64,000 nt of DNA, from NCBI GenBank assembly GCA_036971475.1, contig JBAIZL010000006.1, positions 89,388,046 through 89,452,045 of the forward strand, written 5' to 3'. Made by a program: the position numbers and the translations under genes. The stretch comes from Prosapia bicincta (taxonomy: Eukaryota; Arthropoda; Insecta; Hemiptera; Cercopidae). Positions 36,351 to 51,389 of the stretch are shown one piece after another (position 1 is the stretch's first letter; the number at the start of each line of letters is the position of its first letter). Below the pieces are notes generated by a model. The model made no database searches. It saw only the letters and a program-made list of their open reading frames with translations, and was not told the DNA's origin.

Positions 36351-38456
36351 TTCAGCACCTGTCTTGATAACAACTAACCCGATTCTCACTTCAGCACCTG
36401 TCTTGATAACAACTAACCCGATTCTCACTTTAGCACCTGTCTTGATAACAACTAACCCGATTCTCACTTCAGCACCTGTCTTGATAACAACTAACCCGAT
36501 TCTCACTTCAGCACCTGTCTTGATAACAACTAACCCGATTCTCACTTCAGCACCTGTCTTGATAACAACTAACCCGATTCTCACTTCAGCACCTGTCTTG
36601 ATAACAACTAACCCGATTCTCACTTCAGCCCCTGTCTTGATAACAACTAACCCGATTCTCACTTCAGCACCTGTCTTGATAACAACTAACCCGATTCTCA
36701 CTTCAGCACCTGTCTTGATAACAACTAACCCGATTCTCACTTCAGCACCTGTCTTGATAACAACTAACCCGATTCTCACTTCAGCACCTGTCTTGATAAC
36801 AACTAACCCGATTCTCACTTCAGCACCTGTCTTGATAACAACTAACCCGATTCTCACTTCAGCACCTGTCTTGATAACAACTAACCCGATTCTCACTTCA
36901 GCACCTGTCTTGATAACAACTAACCCGATTCTCACTTCAGCACCTGTCTTGATAACAACTAACCCGATTCTCACTTCAGCACCTGTCTTGGTAACAACTA
37001 ACCCGATTCTCACTTCAGCACCTGTCTTGATAACAACCAACCCGATTCTCACTTCAGCACCTGTCTTGATAACAACTAACCCGATTCTCACTTCAGCACC
37101 TGTCTTGGTAACAACTAACCCGATTCTCACTTCAGCACCTGTCTTGATAACAACTAACCCGATTCTCACTTCAGCACCTGTCTTGATAACAACTAACCCG
37201 ATTCTCACTTCAGCACCTGTCTTGATAACAACTAACCCGATTCTCACTTCAGCACCTGTCTTGATAACAACTAACCCGATTCTCACTTCAGCACCTGTCT
37301 TGATAACAACTAACCCGATTCTCACTTCAGCACCTGTCTTGATAACAACTAACCCGATTCTCACTTCAGCACCTGTCTTGATAACAACTAACCCGATTCT
37401 CACTTCAGCACCTGTCTTGATAACAACTAACCCGATTCTCACTTCAGCACCTGTCTTGATAACAACTAACCCGATTCTCACTTCAGCACCTGTCTTGATA
37501 ACAACTAACCCGATTCTCACTTCAGCACCTGTCTTGATAACAACTAACCCGATTCTCACTTCAGCACCTGTCTTGATAACAACTAACCCGATTCTCACTT
37601 CAGCACCTGTCTTGATAACAACTAACCCGATTCTCACTTCAGCACCTGTCTTGATAACAACTAACCCGATTCTCACTTCAGCACCTGTCTTGATAACAAC
37701 TTAACCCGATTCTCACTTCAGCACCTGTCTTGATAACAACTTAACCCGATTCTCACTTCAGCACCTGTCTTGATAACAACTTAACCCGATTCTCACTTCA
37801 GCACCTGTCTTGATAACAACTAACCCGATTCTCACTTCAGCACCTGTCTTGATAACAACTAACCCGATTCTCACTTCAGCACCTGTCTTGATAACAACTA
37901 ACCCGATTCTCACTTCAGCACCTGTCTTGATAACAACTAACCCGATTCTCACTTCAGCACCTGTCTTGATAACAACTAACCCGATTCTCACTTCAGCACC
38001 TGTCTTGATAACAACTAACCCGATTCTCACTTCAGCACCTGTCTTGATAACAACTTAACCCGATTCTCACTTCAGCACCTGTCTTGATAACAACTAACCC
38101 GATTCTCACTTCAGCACCTGTCTTGATAACAACTAACCCGATTCTCACTTCAGCACCTGTCTTGATAACAACTAACCCGATTCTCACTTCAGCACCTGTC
38201 TTGATAACAACTAACCCGATTCTCACTTCAGCACCTGTCTTGATAACAACTAACCCGATTCTCACTTCAGCACCTGTCTTGATACAACTAACCCGATTCT
38301 CACTTCAGCACCTGTCTTGATAACAACTAACCCGATTCTCACTTCAGCACCTGTCTTGATAACAACTAACCCGATTCTCACTTCAGCACCTGTCTTGATA
38401 ACAACTTAACCCGATTCTCACTTCAGCACCTGTCTTGATAACAACTAACCCGATTA
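36351..38456. repeat. 39-bp minisatellite, about 54 copies
   Basis: Unit TTCAGCACCTGTCTTGATAA followed by CAACTAACCCGATTCTCAC. Identity is very high. Since 39 is divisible by 3, one frame is open on each strand: a 13-residue repeat TSAPVLITTNPIL on plus and GAEVRIGLVVIKT on minus, up to about 446 codons. Single-base insertions (AACTTAACC near 37700, 37740, 37780, 38055, 38405) and a deletion near 38281 break the frames. Three insertion-bearing units in a row suggest recent local expansion. I treat it as satellite, not a gene. Confidence 0.95.
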
Positions 38457-41400
38457 TCGGAACTCATAACGCAGTCTTCGAGCTCATCTAGAGACCTATT
38501 TTTATTGCGATTTCGAGTGACTTCTTACAATACTTCCGCCTTGGATGTTTAGTTCCAGTTCACTTTGGCCTTACAACGTGTTGGGTGTGTCGCTCATAAA
38601 GATAAAAGCGGAGGGTTGAAAACCAGCCCTTTGTAGAAAGTGAAAGTGAACAGGCCATATAGTATTATACCGACATTAAAGTATTAACGACCAACGCACA
38701 GAAATGCCATCATTATGGGGGAAATGTTAACATTTTGCTTGCTAGAACATAAAATCTTGGCATTGACATAAGCAAGAATTTAACAACACAAAAAGACAAA
38801 GACGGGAGAAAATATTTGTATGAAATTATCTTACAGAGGAAGAGATTGGGCGAATACCAAAATGTATTTCTTCTACTAGCATCTGACAAAGTTATATATT
38901 TCTATCCTACTGGAGTTGAGCAAGGTTTAACCCCCGACTTAACTACTGTTGCTATAAGTAATGGAGGAACTAACTCACCTCCTTCTAGTATTTTAATGCA
39001 GAAACAGACAAGAATACACTAAACGTAGTGACAGCCAAAGTGTGTATTAGTTCAGTAAGCACTGGAGACAATGTTTCAAACATCCTGTTCACCGGTTGGA
39101 ACTTGCACCTTGAAAGTATACTTTTCTAGCGCCGTATAGAAGCTAAAGTAACAACGGGCAAGCCATAGGTTCTTGTGCGAGCAGCTCCACCCTAACTCTT
39201 GCTTTACAGATTTTGAAGGAGCGTAAGAACGTTTTTATAAAGAATAATAAATGATTTGGGACAATTATTAATTGAAATAGATTGTGCTTTGTTAGTTACG
39301 AGACAATAACAGTCCCTTTCCCACAAATACACATTCGGGCACATAAATGTCAAAAATCTTTTATAGGCTATCATTGCAAACAAAGAAATTCGCACAGCGA
39401 ATTTTATGTAAATATAAACAACATAAAACCACTGTTTATCGAAGAAGTGGAAATTCTACTTTAAACAAAATATATAAGAACGTGTTTCTTTTGAAATACA
39501 ACACAACGCAAACATAATTTGAAAAGTATATAATTACAAGAACCAGAAACTATTTTAAACTAAACTGAATGGAAAAAATTAACAAAATTTACCATAGAAT
39601 AGATTACTATTTTTATGGGAGTCAATCAAGAATGTACGTAACATCTGCGAAAAATAATCAATGAATATAAAGAAGTAAATACGTTAAAAATATACAATTT
39701 ATTAAGAAAATATGAAGGATCAGCAACAGCATAAACTAAAAATAAATTCACAATAATCAAAATGGGGGTTTACCGAACGCCAATTATTTACCGCGATTAA
39801 ATAATTTGTGAAAAGTAAATTACTTGGAGTTGAGACTGTCACAAACAAAATACCACAAACAGTAATTAGAAATAGAATGGCATTAATTATAAGAAAATAA
39901 ACATCGTTCATGAAAGAAATGGACTTTAAACATTTTGTGTTTCATCGATTTAAGAAAATTTATTTTAGCAAATAAAAGTAAAAAAATTTACGCATATCCT
40001 GCAGCAAATACATATCATTGAAACTCATTATTTAACTCTGTACAAAATAAAATCCAATTGCAAACTGATAAATTATAATAAACATTACGTTTAGACAGGA
40101 ACAAATCTCAACTGTAGATTAATTCATAAAGAGTGTAAAGACAGTGGATAAATGTACATAAGGAAAGAACGTCAACGTACAACAAAATAATCTACAAAAA
40201 TAGAAATAGGCTACAGTAAACCTAAGCTACAGACAAAAATCAAAAAATGACCAACTCTTTTAACAAATCTAAATGCTTAACAAATTTCTAAGATGAAAAC
40301 CATTCTACCAGGCAATTACATGACCTGCATGGAATTAATATAACTAGTTATAAACGATGCAATATTTTTAAGAACAGTAAGACATACAATATGGAGGATA
40401 AATAAATGACGAAGAATAACAGGTATTCTCCAACTCTATACAAACTAAAACTTACAGCAGCCAAGAAAAAGCAACTAAGAAGAACCCTACAGATATTCTA
40501 TACAAAATGATGTCACGAAACATAAGACCTAGAATATGGCAAGTAACAGGAAAAGTGGGGTAAATACAAAATGGGAAACTAAAAAACGGTGGGACAAGTG
40601 TCAACCAATCCGAAAAAGTTAGGAAGACAAAGAACGTAGCAAATTGTGTAAACTGTCTCTCAAAGATCGCCCAGCCCTAATTTCACTATTTTACAATTCT
40701 ACGAGATCTGGTCATCTTATCTAGCGCGCCATTATTTTCGTGTCATCTCCAGATCCCAGGTACCTTTTCCCCACTAATCATTTTCTTCTGCCAATCGCCG
40801 AGCTTTGTTTTATGTATTCCCCTTAAAAGAACTTGAGAAAACGTTCGTCCGTACTATTTCCGTGTTTCAGAGAAGGAAGATTTTACCTAGACCATTTGAG
40901 CTATTTATTCTTGTATAGCTTTTTTAATTAGAAACACAGATATCTTTGCGACCCCGTCCCCCAAGCAAAGCGCCAAAGAGGCGTCTACAGTCGGAGCACT
41001 CGCATGCTTTCTGATTGGGGGTAGTAAATTCGCGATGCACGTTTAAACAACTTTAAGGAACTGCTTGCGTGAACTTTACCCGTACGATTCGAAAGTCAAG
41101 GTGTGACTGTGGCCCTCGTCTATTTATCCACAAAATATTTCTAATGGTAGAGATTAAAGCATCCCTGCTGCTCTTTAGAGGGGTTTCTATGGATTGAAAT
41201 TAACGTAGAAGAAGCCCACCATCCTGCTATTTTATAGATTTTTCTATTGTATTTTATTATGCGAGATATGGTTTCCTTAACATGACCTCTCCGGAGATTC
41301 CTTTTAAAGCCCAAAATTCTCTTTTCAGATCTTCTATAACATAAAACAAGTTCTGCTTGCAGGTTTCTTCTTCCATAGTTATCGTTATTTTTCAAAACAT

Positions 41401-42911
41401 TTTCAATACCCCTAAAACTACGTTCTGTTGCCCATTTCATCGCTAGGGTTCTCTGTGAGGATGTGATTTTAAGGACCGCGGTCTCTATTTTAGTATGATT
41501 TTCTGTCTTTTATACAGAATTGACATAACGTACTCATGAAAACGTTTCATGTATTATGAAAATATTTTTCAATTTTTTTACAATTTTACTTTGTATAATC
41601 TCAACACATTTCTGCTTTTTAATTTTCAGATGAAAATATTGCAACTCTTGTCTTTCTGTTTTAAATTAAGAACCAAATCCTTTCTTTTATTTATTAGGTT
41701 TTTCAAATAAAAACACTTCATTGGCTCAGGAAGAGATGCACTTGTACAAAAGCAGGAGTTGACGAGGAATGAAATATTGATCTTTAAAATAGTATACTCA
41801 AAGGATTAATTTAATAACATGTTTATAAGTGTGAATGTTTGAATCTATACTAAATAAAATCTTTCTTTAAAAAGATTAACCCTAAACATTTCTTCAATAA
41901 AACACACACACACGCGCGCGCGCGCAACAAGTAATCTTATATGCATCCTGTTATTGAAAATGTCTGCTACTCGAGATAAAGAAATTAATTAATTCAGTCT
42001 TAAAGTCGGTGGAAAATGTGTCTTAAAGAAAAGCGTTAAAAAGGGGGTTAGATAAACCGCCATTTTGAATCCGCCATGTTGAACGTATCTCGCTCCTTGG
42101 ATACGATCGCAATTTAAAGCTTGAAATGTTCAATTAAAATAATACAAATGATACTGTTTCGTTTTCATATAAATGCAAAATGATATTTAAAAATATAACA
42201 AACAAATAATGCAAGTGGTGAACATGTGGTTTAATATTAAGTTTATCTTTTAGTATTTATGTTATATAAACTTGATGAAAATGTGTTCCTTTTAATTTCA
42301 ATGCACATTTGTTGTGATTGAATTAAACAGCAGGTTTAATTAAACATTGGATATAATTTTCACTTGAATTGAAAACTTTATATAGGCTACCGCTTACGCT
42401 TAGGAGATTATATAAGAAATGTTTAATTTAGGCCTTGTTTATTTTAATATTTAATGTTTTAAGTGTAACAAGCAACTATCTAAAAATGTGTTCATTTCTT
42501 CAACATCTGTTAGTAATATTCCTAATATAAAGAAGTTCGCTATAATAATCAGATAGGATTTATTTAAGCGTTGAGCTTTTACATAAAATAATAAACAACT
42601 ATGGCCTATAGCATGGAAAATGTAGTTATTTATAAACTAATTAGCATTTAGGCGTGTAAAACTGAAACGCCGGATCAAATAATACATAAAACAAGAACAA
42701 CAGAAAGTAGTTGCCACGTTCGTATTCATCGCTTGACAACGCATCCATAATAATAGGACTATGATTATTTACCGATATTTTTAAAAGTTTTCAAAACAAA
42801 TTTTTTGTAATATTGTATTCTCTTAGGGGAGGTTTTAATATTTCGTAATTGTTTCAACCTTATTAAAATTTGAAAATATTTATACACGTAATCGCGTTTT
42901 TTATAAAGCAT
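38457..42911. other. intergenic, no supported gene
   Basis: Long unique AT-rich stretch. An (AC)n(GC)n tract lies at 41905-41927. A 99-codon minus frame (41141-41440) is rich in Arg/Lys and not recognised. The frame at 38816-39022 is also unassigned. Confidence 0.45.
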
Positions 42912-45900
42912 CTAGACAAACCTCCATTCTTTTTGTTTCTACTGTAGTTATATTTAATTTGGGATAGATAAAACTAGACAAACCTTCATTCTTTTTGTTT
43001 CTACTGTAGTTATATTTAATTTGGGATAAATAAAACTAGACAAACCTTCATTCTTTTTGTTTCTACTGTAGTTATATTTAATTTGGGATAAATAAAACTA
43101 GACAAACCTTCATTCTTTTTGTTTCTACTGTAGTTATATTTAATTTGGGATAAATAAAACTAGACAAACCTTCATTCTTTTTGTTTCTACTGTAGTTATA
43201 TTTAATTTGGGATAAATAAAACTAGACAAACCTTCATTCTTTTTGTTTCTACTGTAGTTATATTTAATTTGGGATAAATAAAACTAGACAAACCTTCATT
43301 CTTTTTGTTTCTACTGTAGTTATATTTAATTTGGGATAAATAAAACTAGACAAACCTTCATTCTTTTTGTTTCTACTGTAGTTATATTTAATTTGGGATA
43401 AATAAAACTAGACAAACCTTCATTCTTTTTGTTTCTACTGTAGTTATATTTAATTTGGGATAAATAAAACTAGACAAACCTTCATTCTTTTTGTTTCTAC
43501 TGTAGTTATATTTAATTTGGGATAAATAAAACTAGACAAACCTTCATTCTTTTTGTTTCTACTGTAGTTATATTTAATTTGGGATAAATAAAACTAGACA
43601 AACCTTCATTCTTTTTGTTTCTACTGTAGTTATATTTAATTTGGGATAAATAAAACTAGACAAACCTTCATTCTTTTTGTTTCTACTGTAGTTATATTTA
43701 ATTTGGGATAAATAAAACTAGACAAACCTTCATTCTTTTTGTTTCTACTGTAGTTATATTTAATTTGGGATAAATAAAACTAGACAAACCTTCATTCTTT
43801 TTGTTTCTACTGTAGTTATATTTAATTTGGGATAAATAAAACTAGACAAACCTTCATTCTTTTTGTTTCTACTGTAGTTATATTTAATTTGGGATAAATA
43901 AAACTAGACAAACCTTCATTCTTTTTGTTTCTACTGTAGTTATATTTAATTTGGGATAAATAAAACTAGACAAACCTTCATTCTTTTTGTTTCTACTGTA
44001 GTTATATTTAATTTGGGATAAATAAAACTAGACAAACCTTCATTCTTTTTGTTTCTACTGTAGTTATATTTAATTTGGGATAAATAAAACTAGACAAACC
44101 TTCATTCTTTTTGTTTCTACTGTAGTTATATTTAATTTGGGATAAATAAAACTAGACAAACCTTCATTCTTTTTGTTTCTACTGTAGTTATATTTAATTT
44201 GGGATAAATAAAACTAGACAAACCTTCATTCTTTTTGTTTCTACTGTAGTTATATTTAATTTGGGATAAATAAAACTAGACAAACCTTCATTCTTTTTGT
44301 TTCTACTGTAGTTATATTTAATTTGGGATAAATAAAACTAGACAAACCTTCATTCTTTTTGTTTCTACTGTAGTTATATTTAATTTGGGATAAATAAAAC
44401 TAGACAAACCTTCATTCTTTTTGTTTCCACTGTAGTTATATTTAATTTGGGATAAATAAAACTAGACAAACCTTCATTCTTTTTGTTTCTACTGTAGTTA
44501 TATTTAATTTGGGATAAACAAAACTACACAAACCTTCATTCTTTTTGTTTCTACTGTAGTTATATTTAATTTGGGATAAACAAAACTAGACAAACCTTCA
44601 TTCTTTTTGTTTCTACTGTAGTTATATTTAATTTGGGATAAATAAAACTAGACAAACCTTCATTCTTTTTGTTTCTACTGTAGTTATATTTAATTTGGGA
44701 TAAATAAAACTAGACAAACCTTCATTCTTTTTGTTTCTACTGTAGTTATATTTAATTTGGGATAAACAAAACTAGACAAACCTTCATTCTTTTTGTTTCT
44801 ACTGTAGTTATATTTAATTTGGGATAAACAAAACTAGACAAAGCTCCATTCTTTTTGTTTCTACTGTAGTTATATTTAATTTGGGATAAATAAAACTAGA
44901 CAAACCTTCATTCTTTTTGTTTCTACTGTAGTTATATTTAATTTGGGATAAACAAAACTAGACAAACCTTCATTCTTTTTGTTTCTACTGTAGTTATATT
45001 TAATTTGGGATAAACAAAACTAGACAAACCTTCATTCTTTTTGTTTCTACTGTAGTTATATTTAATTTGGGATAAATAAAACTAGACAAACCTTCATTCT
45101 TTTTGTTTCTACTGTAGTTATATTTAATTTGGGATAAATAAAACTAGACAAACCTTCATTCTTTTTGTTTCTACTGTAGTTATATTTAATTTGGGATAAA
45201 TAAAACTAGACAAACCTTCATTCTTTTTGTTTCTACTGTAGTTATATTTAATTTGGGATAAATAAAACTAGACAAACCTTCATTCTTTTTGTTTCTACTG
45301 TAGTTATATTTAATTTGGGATAAATAAAACTAGACAAACCTTCATTCTTTTTGTTTCTACTGTAGTTATATTTAATTTGGGATAAATAAAACTAGACAAA
45401 CCTTCATTCTTTTTGTTTCTACTGTAGTTATATTTAATTTGGGATAAATAAAACTAGACAAACCTTCATTCTTTTTGTTTCTACTGTAGTTATATTTAAT
45501 TTGGGATAAATAAAACTAGACAAACCTTCATTCTTTTTGTTTCTACTGTAGTTATATTTAATTTGGGATAAATAAAACTAGACAAACCTTCATTCTTTTT
45601 GTTTCTACTGTAGTTATATTTAATTTGGGATAAATAAAACTAGACAAACCTTCATTCTTTTTGTTTCTACTGTAGTTATATTTAATTTGGGATAAATAAA
45701 ACTAGACAAACCTTCATTCTTTTTGTTTCTACTGTAGTTATATTTAATTTGGGATAAATAAAACTAGACAAACCTTCATTCTTTTTGTTTCTACTGTAGT
45801 TATATTTAATTTGGGATAAATAAAACTAGACAAACCTTCATTCTTTTTGTTTCTACTGTAGTTATATTTAATTTGGGATAAATAAAACTAGACAAACCTT

Positions 45901-48900
45901 CATTCTTTTTGTTTCTACTGTAGTTATATTTAATTTGGGATAAATAAAACTAGACAAACCTTCATTCTTTTTGTTTCTACTGTAGTTATATTTAATTTGG
46001 GATAAATAAAACTAGACAAACCTTCATTCTTTTTGTTTCTACTGTAGTTATATTTAATTTGGGATAAATAAAACTAGACAAACCTTCATTCTTTTTGTTT
46101 CTACTGTAGTTATATTTAATTTGGGATAAATAAAACTAGACAAACCTTCATTCTTTTTGTTTCTACTGTAGTTATATTTAATTTGGGATAAATAAAACTA
46201 GACAAACCTTCATTCTTTTTGTTTCTACTGTAGTTATATTTAATTTGGGATAAATAAAACTAGACAAACCTTCATTCTTTTTGTTTCTACTGTAGTTATA
46301 TTTAATTTGGGATAAAAAAACTAGACAAACCTTCATTCTTTTTGTTTCTACTGTAGTTATATTTAATTTGGGATAAATAAAACTAGACAAACCTTCATTC
46401 TTTTTGTTTCTACTGTAGTTATATTTAATTTGGGATAAATAAAACTAGACAAACCTTCATTCTTTTTGTTTCCACTGTAGTTATATTTAATTTGGGATAA
46501 ATAAAACTAGACAAACCTTCATTCTTTTTGTTTCTACTGTAGTTATATTTAATTTGGGATAAACAAAACTACACAAACCTTCATTCTTTTTGTTTCTACT
46601 GTAGTTATATTTAATTTGGGATAAACAAAACTAGACAAACCTTCATTCTTTTTGTTTCTACTGTAGTTATATTTAATTTGGGATAAATAAAACTAGACAA
46701 ACCTTCATTCTTTTTGTTTCTACTGTAGTTATATTTAATTTGGGATAAATAAAACTAGACAAACCTTCATTCTTTTTGTTTCTACTGTAGTTATATTTAA
46801 TTTGGGATAAACAAAACTAGACAAACCTTCATTCTTTTTGTTTCTACTGTAGTTATATTTAATTTGGGATAAACAAAACTAGACAAAGCTCCATTCTTTT
46901 TGTTTCTACTGTAGTTATATTTAATTTGGGATAAATAAAACTAGACAAACCTTCATTCTTTTTGTTTCTACTGTAGTTATATTTAATTTGGGATAAATAA
47001 AACTAGACAAAACTTCATTCTTTTTGTTTCTACTGTAGTTATATTTAATTTGGGATAAATAAAACTAGACAAACCTTCATTCTTTTTGTTTCTACTGTAG
47101 TTATATTTAATTTGGGATAAATAAAACTAGACAAAACTTCATTCTTTTTGTTTCTACTGTAGTTATATTTAATTTGGGATAAATAAAACTAGACAAACCT
47201 TCATTCTTTTTGTTTCTACTGTAGTTATATTTAATTTGGGATAAATAAAACTAGACAAAACTTCATTCTTTTTGTTTCTACTGTAGTTATATTTAATTTG
47301 GGATAAATAAAACTAGACAAACCTTCATTCTTTTTGTTTCTACTGTAGTTATATTTAATTTGGGATAAATAAAACTAGACAAACCTTCATTCTTTTTGTT
47401 TCTACTGTAGTTATATTTAATTTGGGATAAATAAAACTAGACAAACCTTCATTCTTTTTGTTTCTACTGTAGTTATATTTAATTTGGGATAAATAAAACT
47501 AGACAAACCTTCATTCTTTTTGTTTCTACTGTAGTTATATTTAATTTGGGATAAATAAAACTAGACAAACCTTCATTCTTTTTGTTTCTACTGTAGTTAT
47601 ATTTAATTTGGGATAAATAAAACTAGACAAACCTTCATTCTTTTTGTTTCTACTGTAGTTATATTTAATTTGGGATAAATAAAACTAGACAAACCTTCAT
47701 TCTTTTTGTTTCTACTGTAGTTATATTTAATTTGGGATAAATAAAACTAGACAAACCTTCATTCTTTTTGTTTCTACTGTAGTTATATTTAATTTGGGAT
47801 AAATAAAACTAGACAAACCTTCATTCTTTTTGTTTCTACTGTAGTTATATTTAATTTGGGATAAATAAAACTAGACAAACCTTCATTCTTTTTGTTTCTA
47901 CTGTAGTTATATTTAATTTGGGATAAATAAAACTAGACAAACCTTCATTCTTTTTGTTTCTACTGTAGTTATATTTAATTTGGGATAAACAAAACTACAC
48001 AAACCTTCATTCTTTTTGTTTCTACTGTAGTTATATTTAATTTGGGATAAACAAAACTAGACAAACCTTCATTCTTTTTGTTTCTACTGTAGTTATATTT
48101 AATTTGGGATAAATAAAACTAGACAAACCTTCATTCTTTTTGTTTCTACTGTAGTTATATTTAATTTGGGATAAATAAAACTAGACAAACCTTCATTCTT
48201 TTTGTTTCTACTGTAGTTATATTTAATTTGGGATAAACAAAACTAGACAAACCTTCATTCTTTTTGTTTCTACTGTAGTTATATTTAATTTGGGATAAAC
48301 AAAACTAGACAAAGCTCCATTCTTTTTGTTTCTACTGTAGTTATATTTAATTTGGGATAAATAAAACTAGACAAACCTTCATTCTTTTTGTTTCTACTGT
48401 AGTTATATTTAATTTGGGATAAATAAAACTAGACAAAACTTCATTCTTTTTGTTTCTACTGTAGTTATATTTAATTTGGGATAAATAAAACTAGACAAAC
48501 CTTCATTCTTTTTGTTTCTACTGTAGTTATATTTAATTTGGGATAAATAAAACTAGACAAAACTTCATTCTTTTTGTTTCTACTGTAGTTATATTTAATT
48601 TGGGATAAATAAAACTAGACAAACCTTCATTCTTTTTGTTTCTACTGTAGTTATATTTAATTTGGGATAAATAAAACTAGACAAAACTTCATTCTTTTTG
48701 TTTCTACTGTAGTTATATTTAATTTGGGATAAATAAAACTAGACAAACCTTCATTCTTTTTGTTTCTACTGTAGTTATATTTAATTTGGGATAAATAAAA
48801 CTAGACAAACCTTCATTCTTTTTGTTTCTACTGTAGTTATATTTAATTTGGGATAAATAAAACTAGACAAACCTTCATTCTTTTTGTTTCTACTGTAGTT

Positions 48901-49987
48901 ATATTTAATTTGGGATAAATAAAACTAGACAAACCTTCATTCTTTTTGTTTCTACTGTAGTTATATTTAATTTGGGATAAATAAAACTAGACAAACCTTC
49001 ATTCTTTTTGTTTCTACTGTAGTTATATTTAATTTGGGATAAACAAAACTAGACAAACCTTCATTCTTTTTGTTTCTACTGTAGTTATATTTAATTTGGG
49101 ATAAACAAAACTAGACAAACCTTCATTCTTTTTGTTTCTACTGTAGTTATATTTAATTTGGGATAAATAAAACTAGACAAACCTTCATTCTTTTTGTTTC
49201 TACTGTAGTTATATTTAATTTGGGATAAATAAAACTAGACAAACCTTCATTCTTTTTGTTTCTACTGTAGTTATATTTAATTTGGGATAAATAAAACTAG
49301 ACAAAACTTCATTCTTTTTGTTTCTACTGTAGTTATATTTAATTTGGGATAAATAAAACTAGACAAACCTTCATTCTTTTTGTTTCTACTGTAGTTATAT
49401 TTAATTTGGGATAAATAAAACTAGACAAACCTTCATTCTTTTTGTTTCTACTGTAGTTATATTTAATTTGGGATAAATAAAACTAGACAAACCTTCATTC
49501 TTTTTGTTTCTACTGTAGTTATATTTAATTTGGGATAAATAAAACTAGACAAACCTTCATTCTTTTTGTTTCTACTGTAGTTATATTTAATTTGGGATAA
49601 ACAAAACTAGACAAACCTTCATTCTTTTTGTTTCTACTGTAGTTATATTTAATTTGGGATAAACAAAACTAGACAAACCTTCATTCTTTTTGTTTCTACT
49701 GTAGTTATATTTAATTTGGGATAAATAAAACTAGACAAACCTTCATTCTTTTTGTTTCTACTGTAGTTATATTTAATTTGGGATAAATAAAACTAGACAA
49801 ACCTTCATTCTTTTTGTTTCTACTGTAGTTATATTTAATTTGGGATAAATAAAACTAGACAAACCTTCATTCTTTTTGTTTCTACTGTAGTTATATTTAA
49901 TTTGGGATAAATAAAACTAGACAAACCTTCATTCTTTTTGTTTCTACTGTAGTTATATTTAATTTGGGATAAACAAAACTAGACAAA
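42912..49987. repeat. 62-bp satellite, about 114 copies
   Basis: The unit contains ACTAGACAAACCTTCATTCT, then TTTTGTTTCTACTGTAGTTA, then TATTTAATTTGGGATAAATA. Most copies are identical. Variants (ATAAACAAA, AAAGCTCCAT, TTTCCACTG, AAAACTTCAT, ACTACACAAA) recur in the same order. One unit near 46313 is 1 bp short. This is the largest array of the window, at 7.1 kb. Confidence 0.98.
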
Positions 49988-51381
49988 TGTTTCTGTAACG
50001 CGCCGCTATAACAAATAAGTGAAGAAATTTATCCTATGAATGTAGACTTTAGAGATTCAAGTATAACTGCTTATAACTGTAAAGTATTTTGATAATAATT
50101 TATCTCTGTTTAATTGTAATTTTTCAAAATGTTTCCTTATATTTAGCAATTGTTTTTCAATACTAATGGCAACAGAAATTTAAGCAGTAAACAAATGTTT
50201 ACCGTTTGATTGAAGACAATCTATAAAAATTGTGTGTTAATAAAAATTATTATGTATATATACTTTTAGTTTTGGAAACAACGAACATATTTTAAAATTA
50301 AAAATTCAAATTTAAAATAACGGAACCTGTTATAATAAAGTAAACACGAAAATTGCAAACATTGTTGAAAGCGAACTCGTTGGTTCAGAATCTGAACTCA
50401 TTATATATAACCCTATAGACTTACGTGATATTATTTGAGAAATATTCAAACGTAATAGAAATTTTAAACAACTTTTATTGATCTACAAATATTAAGACTT
50501 TGACGTGATACTGCGGTGCTATTTTGTAACGTGCATGATTAATTTTGTTATTAGTTACGTTAAATATATGTTTAACATCTAGATATCTTATTATATAAAT
50601 TGATGTTTGTTAAAAATTGAATAAGAAAAAACTTTAGCTTTATTTAGCCTGTTTATTATTAAGTTGAATGTTTCATATATATATTTAGTAGATATTTGTG
50701 CAAGATAATTGTATTTACAAAACTGTAATTATTTAATTACCTAAAACCTAGAACACAAAACCTTATAGTATATTCTCTTATCAGAAAGATTTGGTCACAT
50801 TTTGTAACAGTTTTTAAACATATTAGCTCTTGTATATACCAATAAATTTTATTATAAAAATAGTTGTTTTCGTAGCATGAAAAAATAAACTTTAAGAAGA
50901 TTTTATCTTGAAAAATAATTTTGTAAATCTGAAATTATTTACATGTCTCTGTTGCATCATGTTTACAGTAGGCTAATTATTTTAGCTTTGTTAAACTATT
51001 GTTTACATCCTTAATAATTTATAAATATATACTATAAAGGTTTACTTCTGCAACGCTGACACAAGACTAAAATCCCTGGTTATGTATTAGGTTTAGTGGT
51101 TTACTTGCACATATCTAAAGCCACGCGACTTTCTCTTTACCCAGTAAACCCGTTAAATCTCCACTGTATTTGATAGCGCTTAGACCTTAGACAGCTCCCA
51201 CTTTGCAAAAATCCAATGATAATATTGCTTCCTAAATATACATACAGAATTACGCTTCGGTAGTAATTAGAAATTCGATTTTCTGCTTTCATAATTCGAT
51301 TAAAATATGGGTTTTGCGGGTCATATTTTTTAATATAGTTTTCGATTCTTAGAACAATGAGAGTTTACTCCTTCATGTTTT
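49988..51381. other. intergenic, no supported gene
   Basis: AT-rich unique sequence. Nothing recognised. Confidence 0.5.
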
Positions 51382-51389
51382 ATTTATGG

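Noticed and set aside
36339..38320. 446-codon plus frame and 445-codon minus frame over the 39-bp array
   Set aside because: Same periodicity effect. The frames are broken by 1-bp slips, with no start context or domain.
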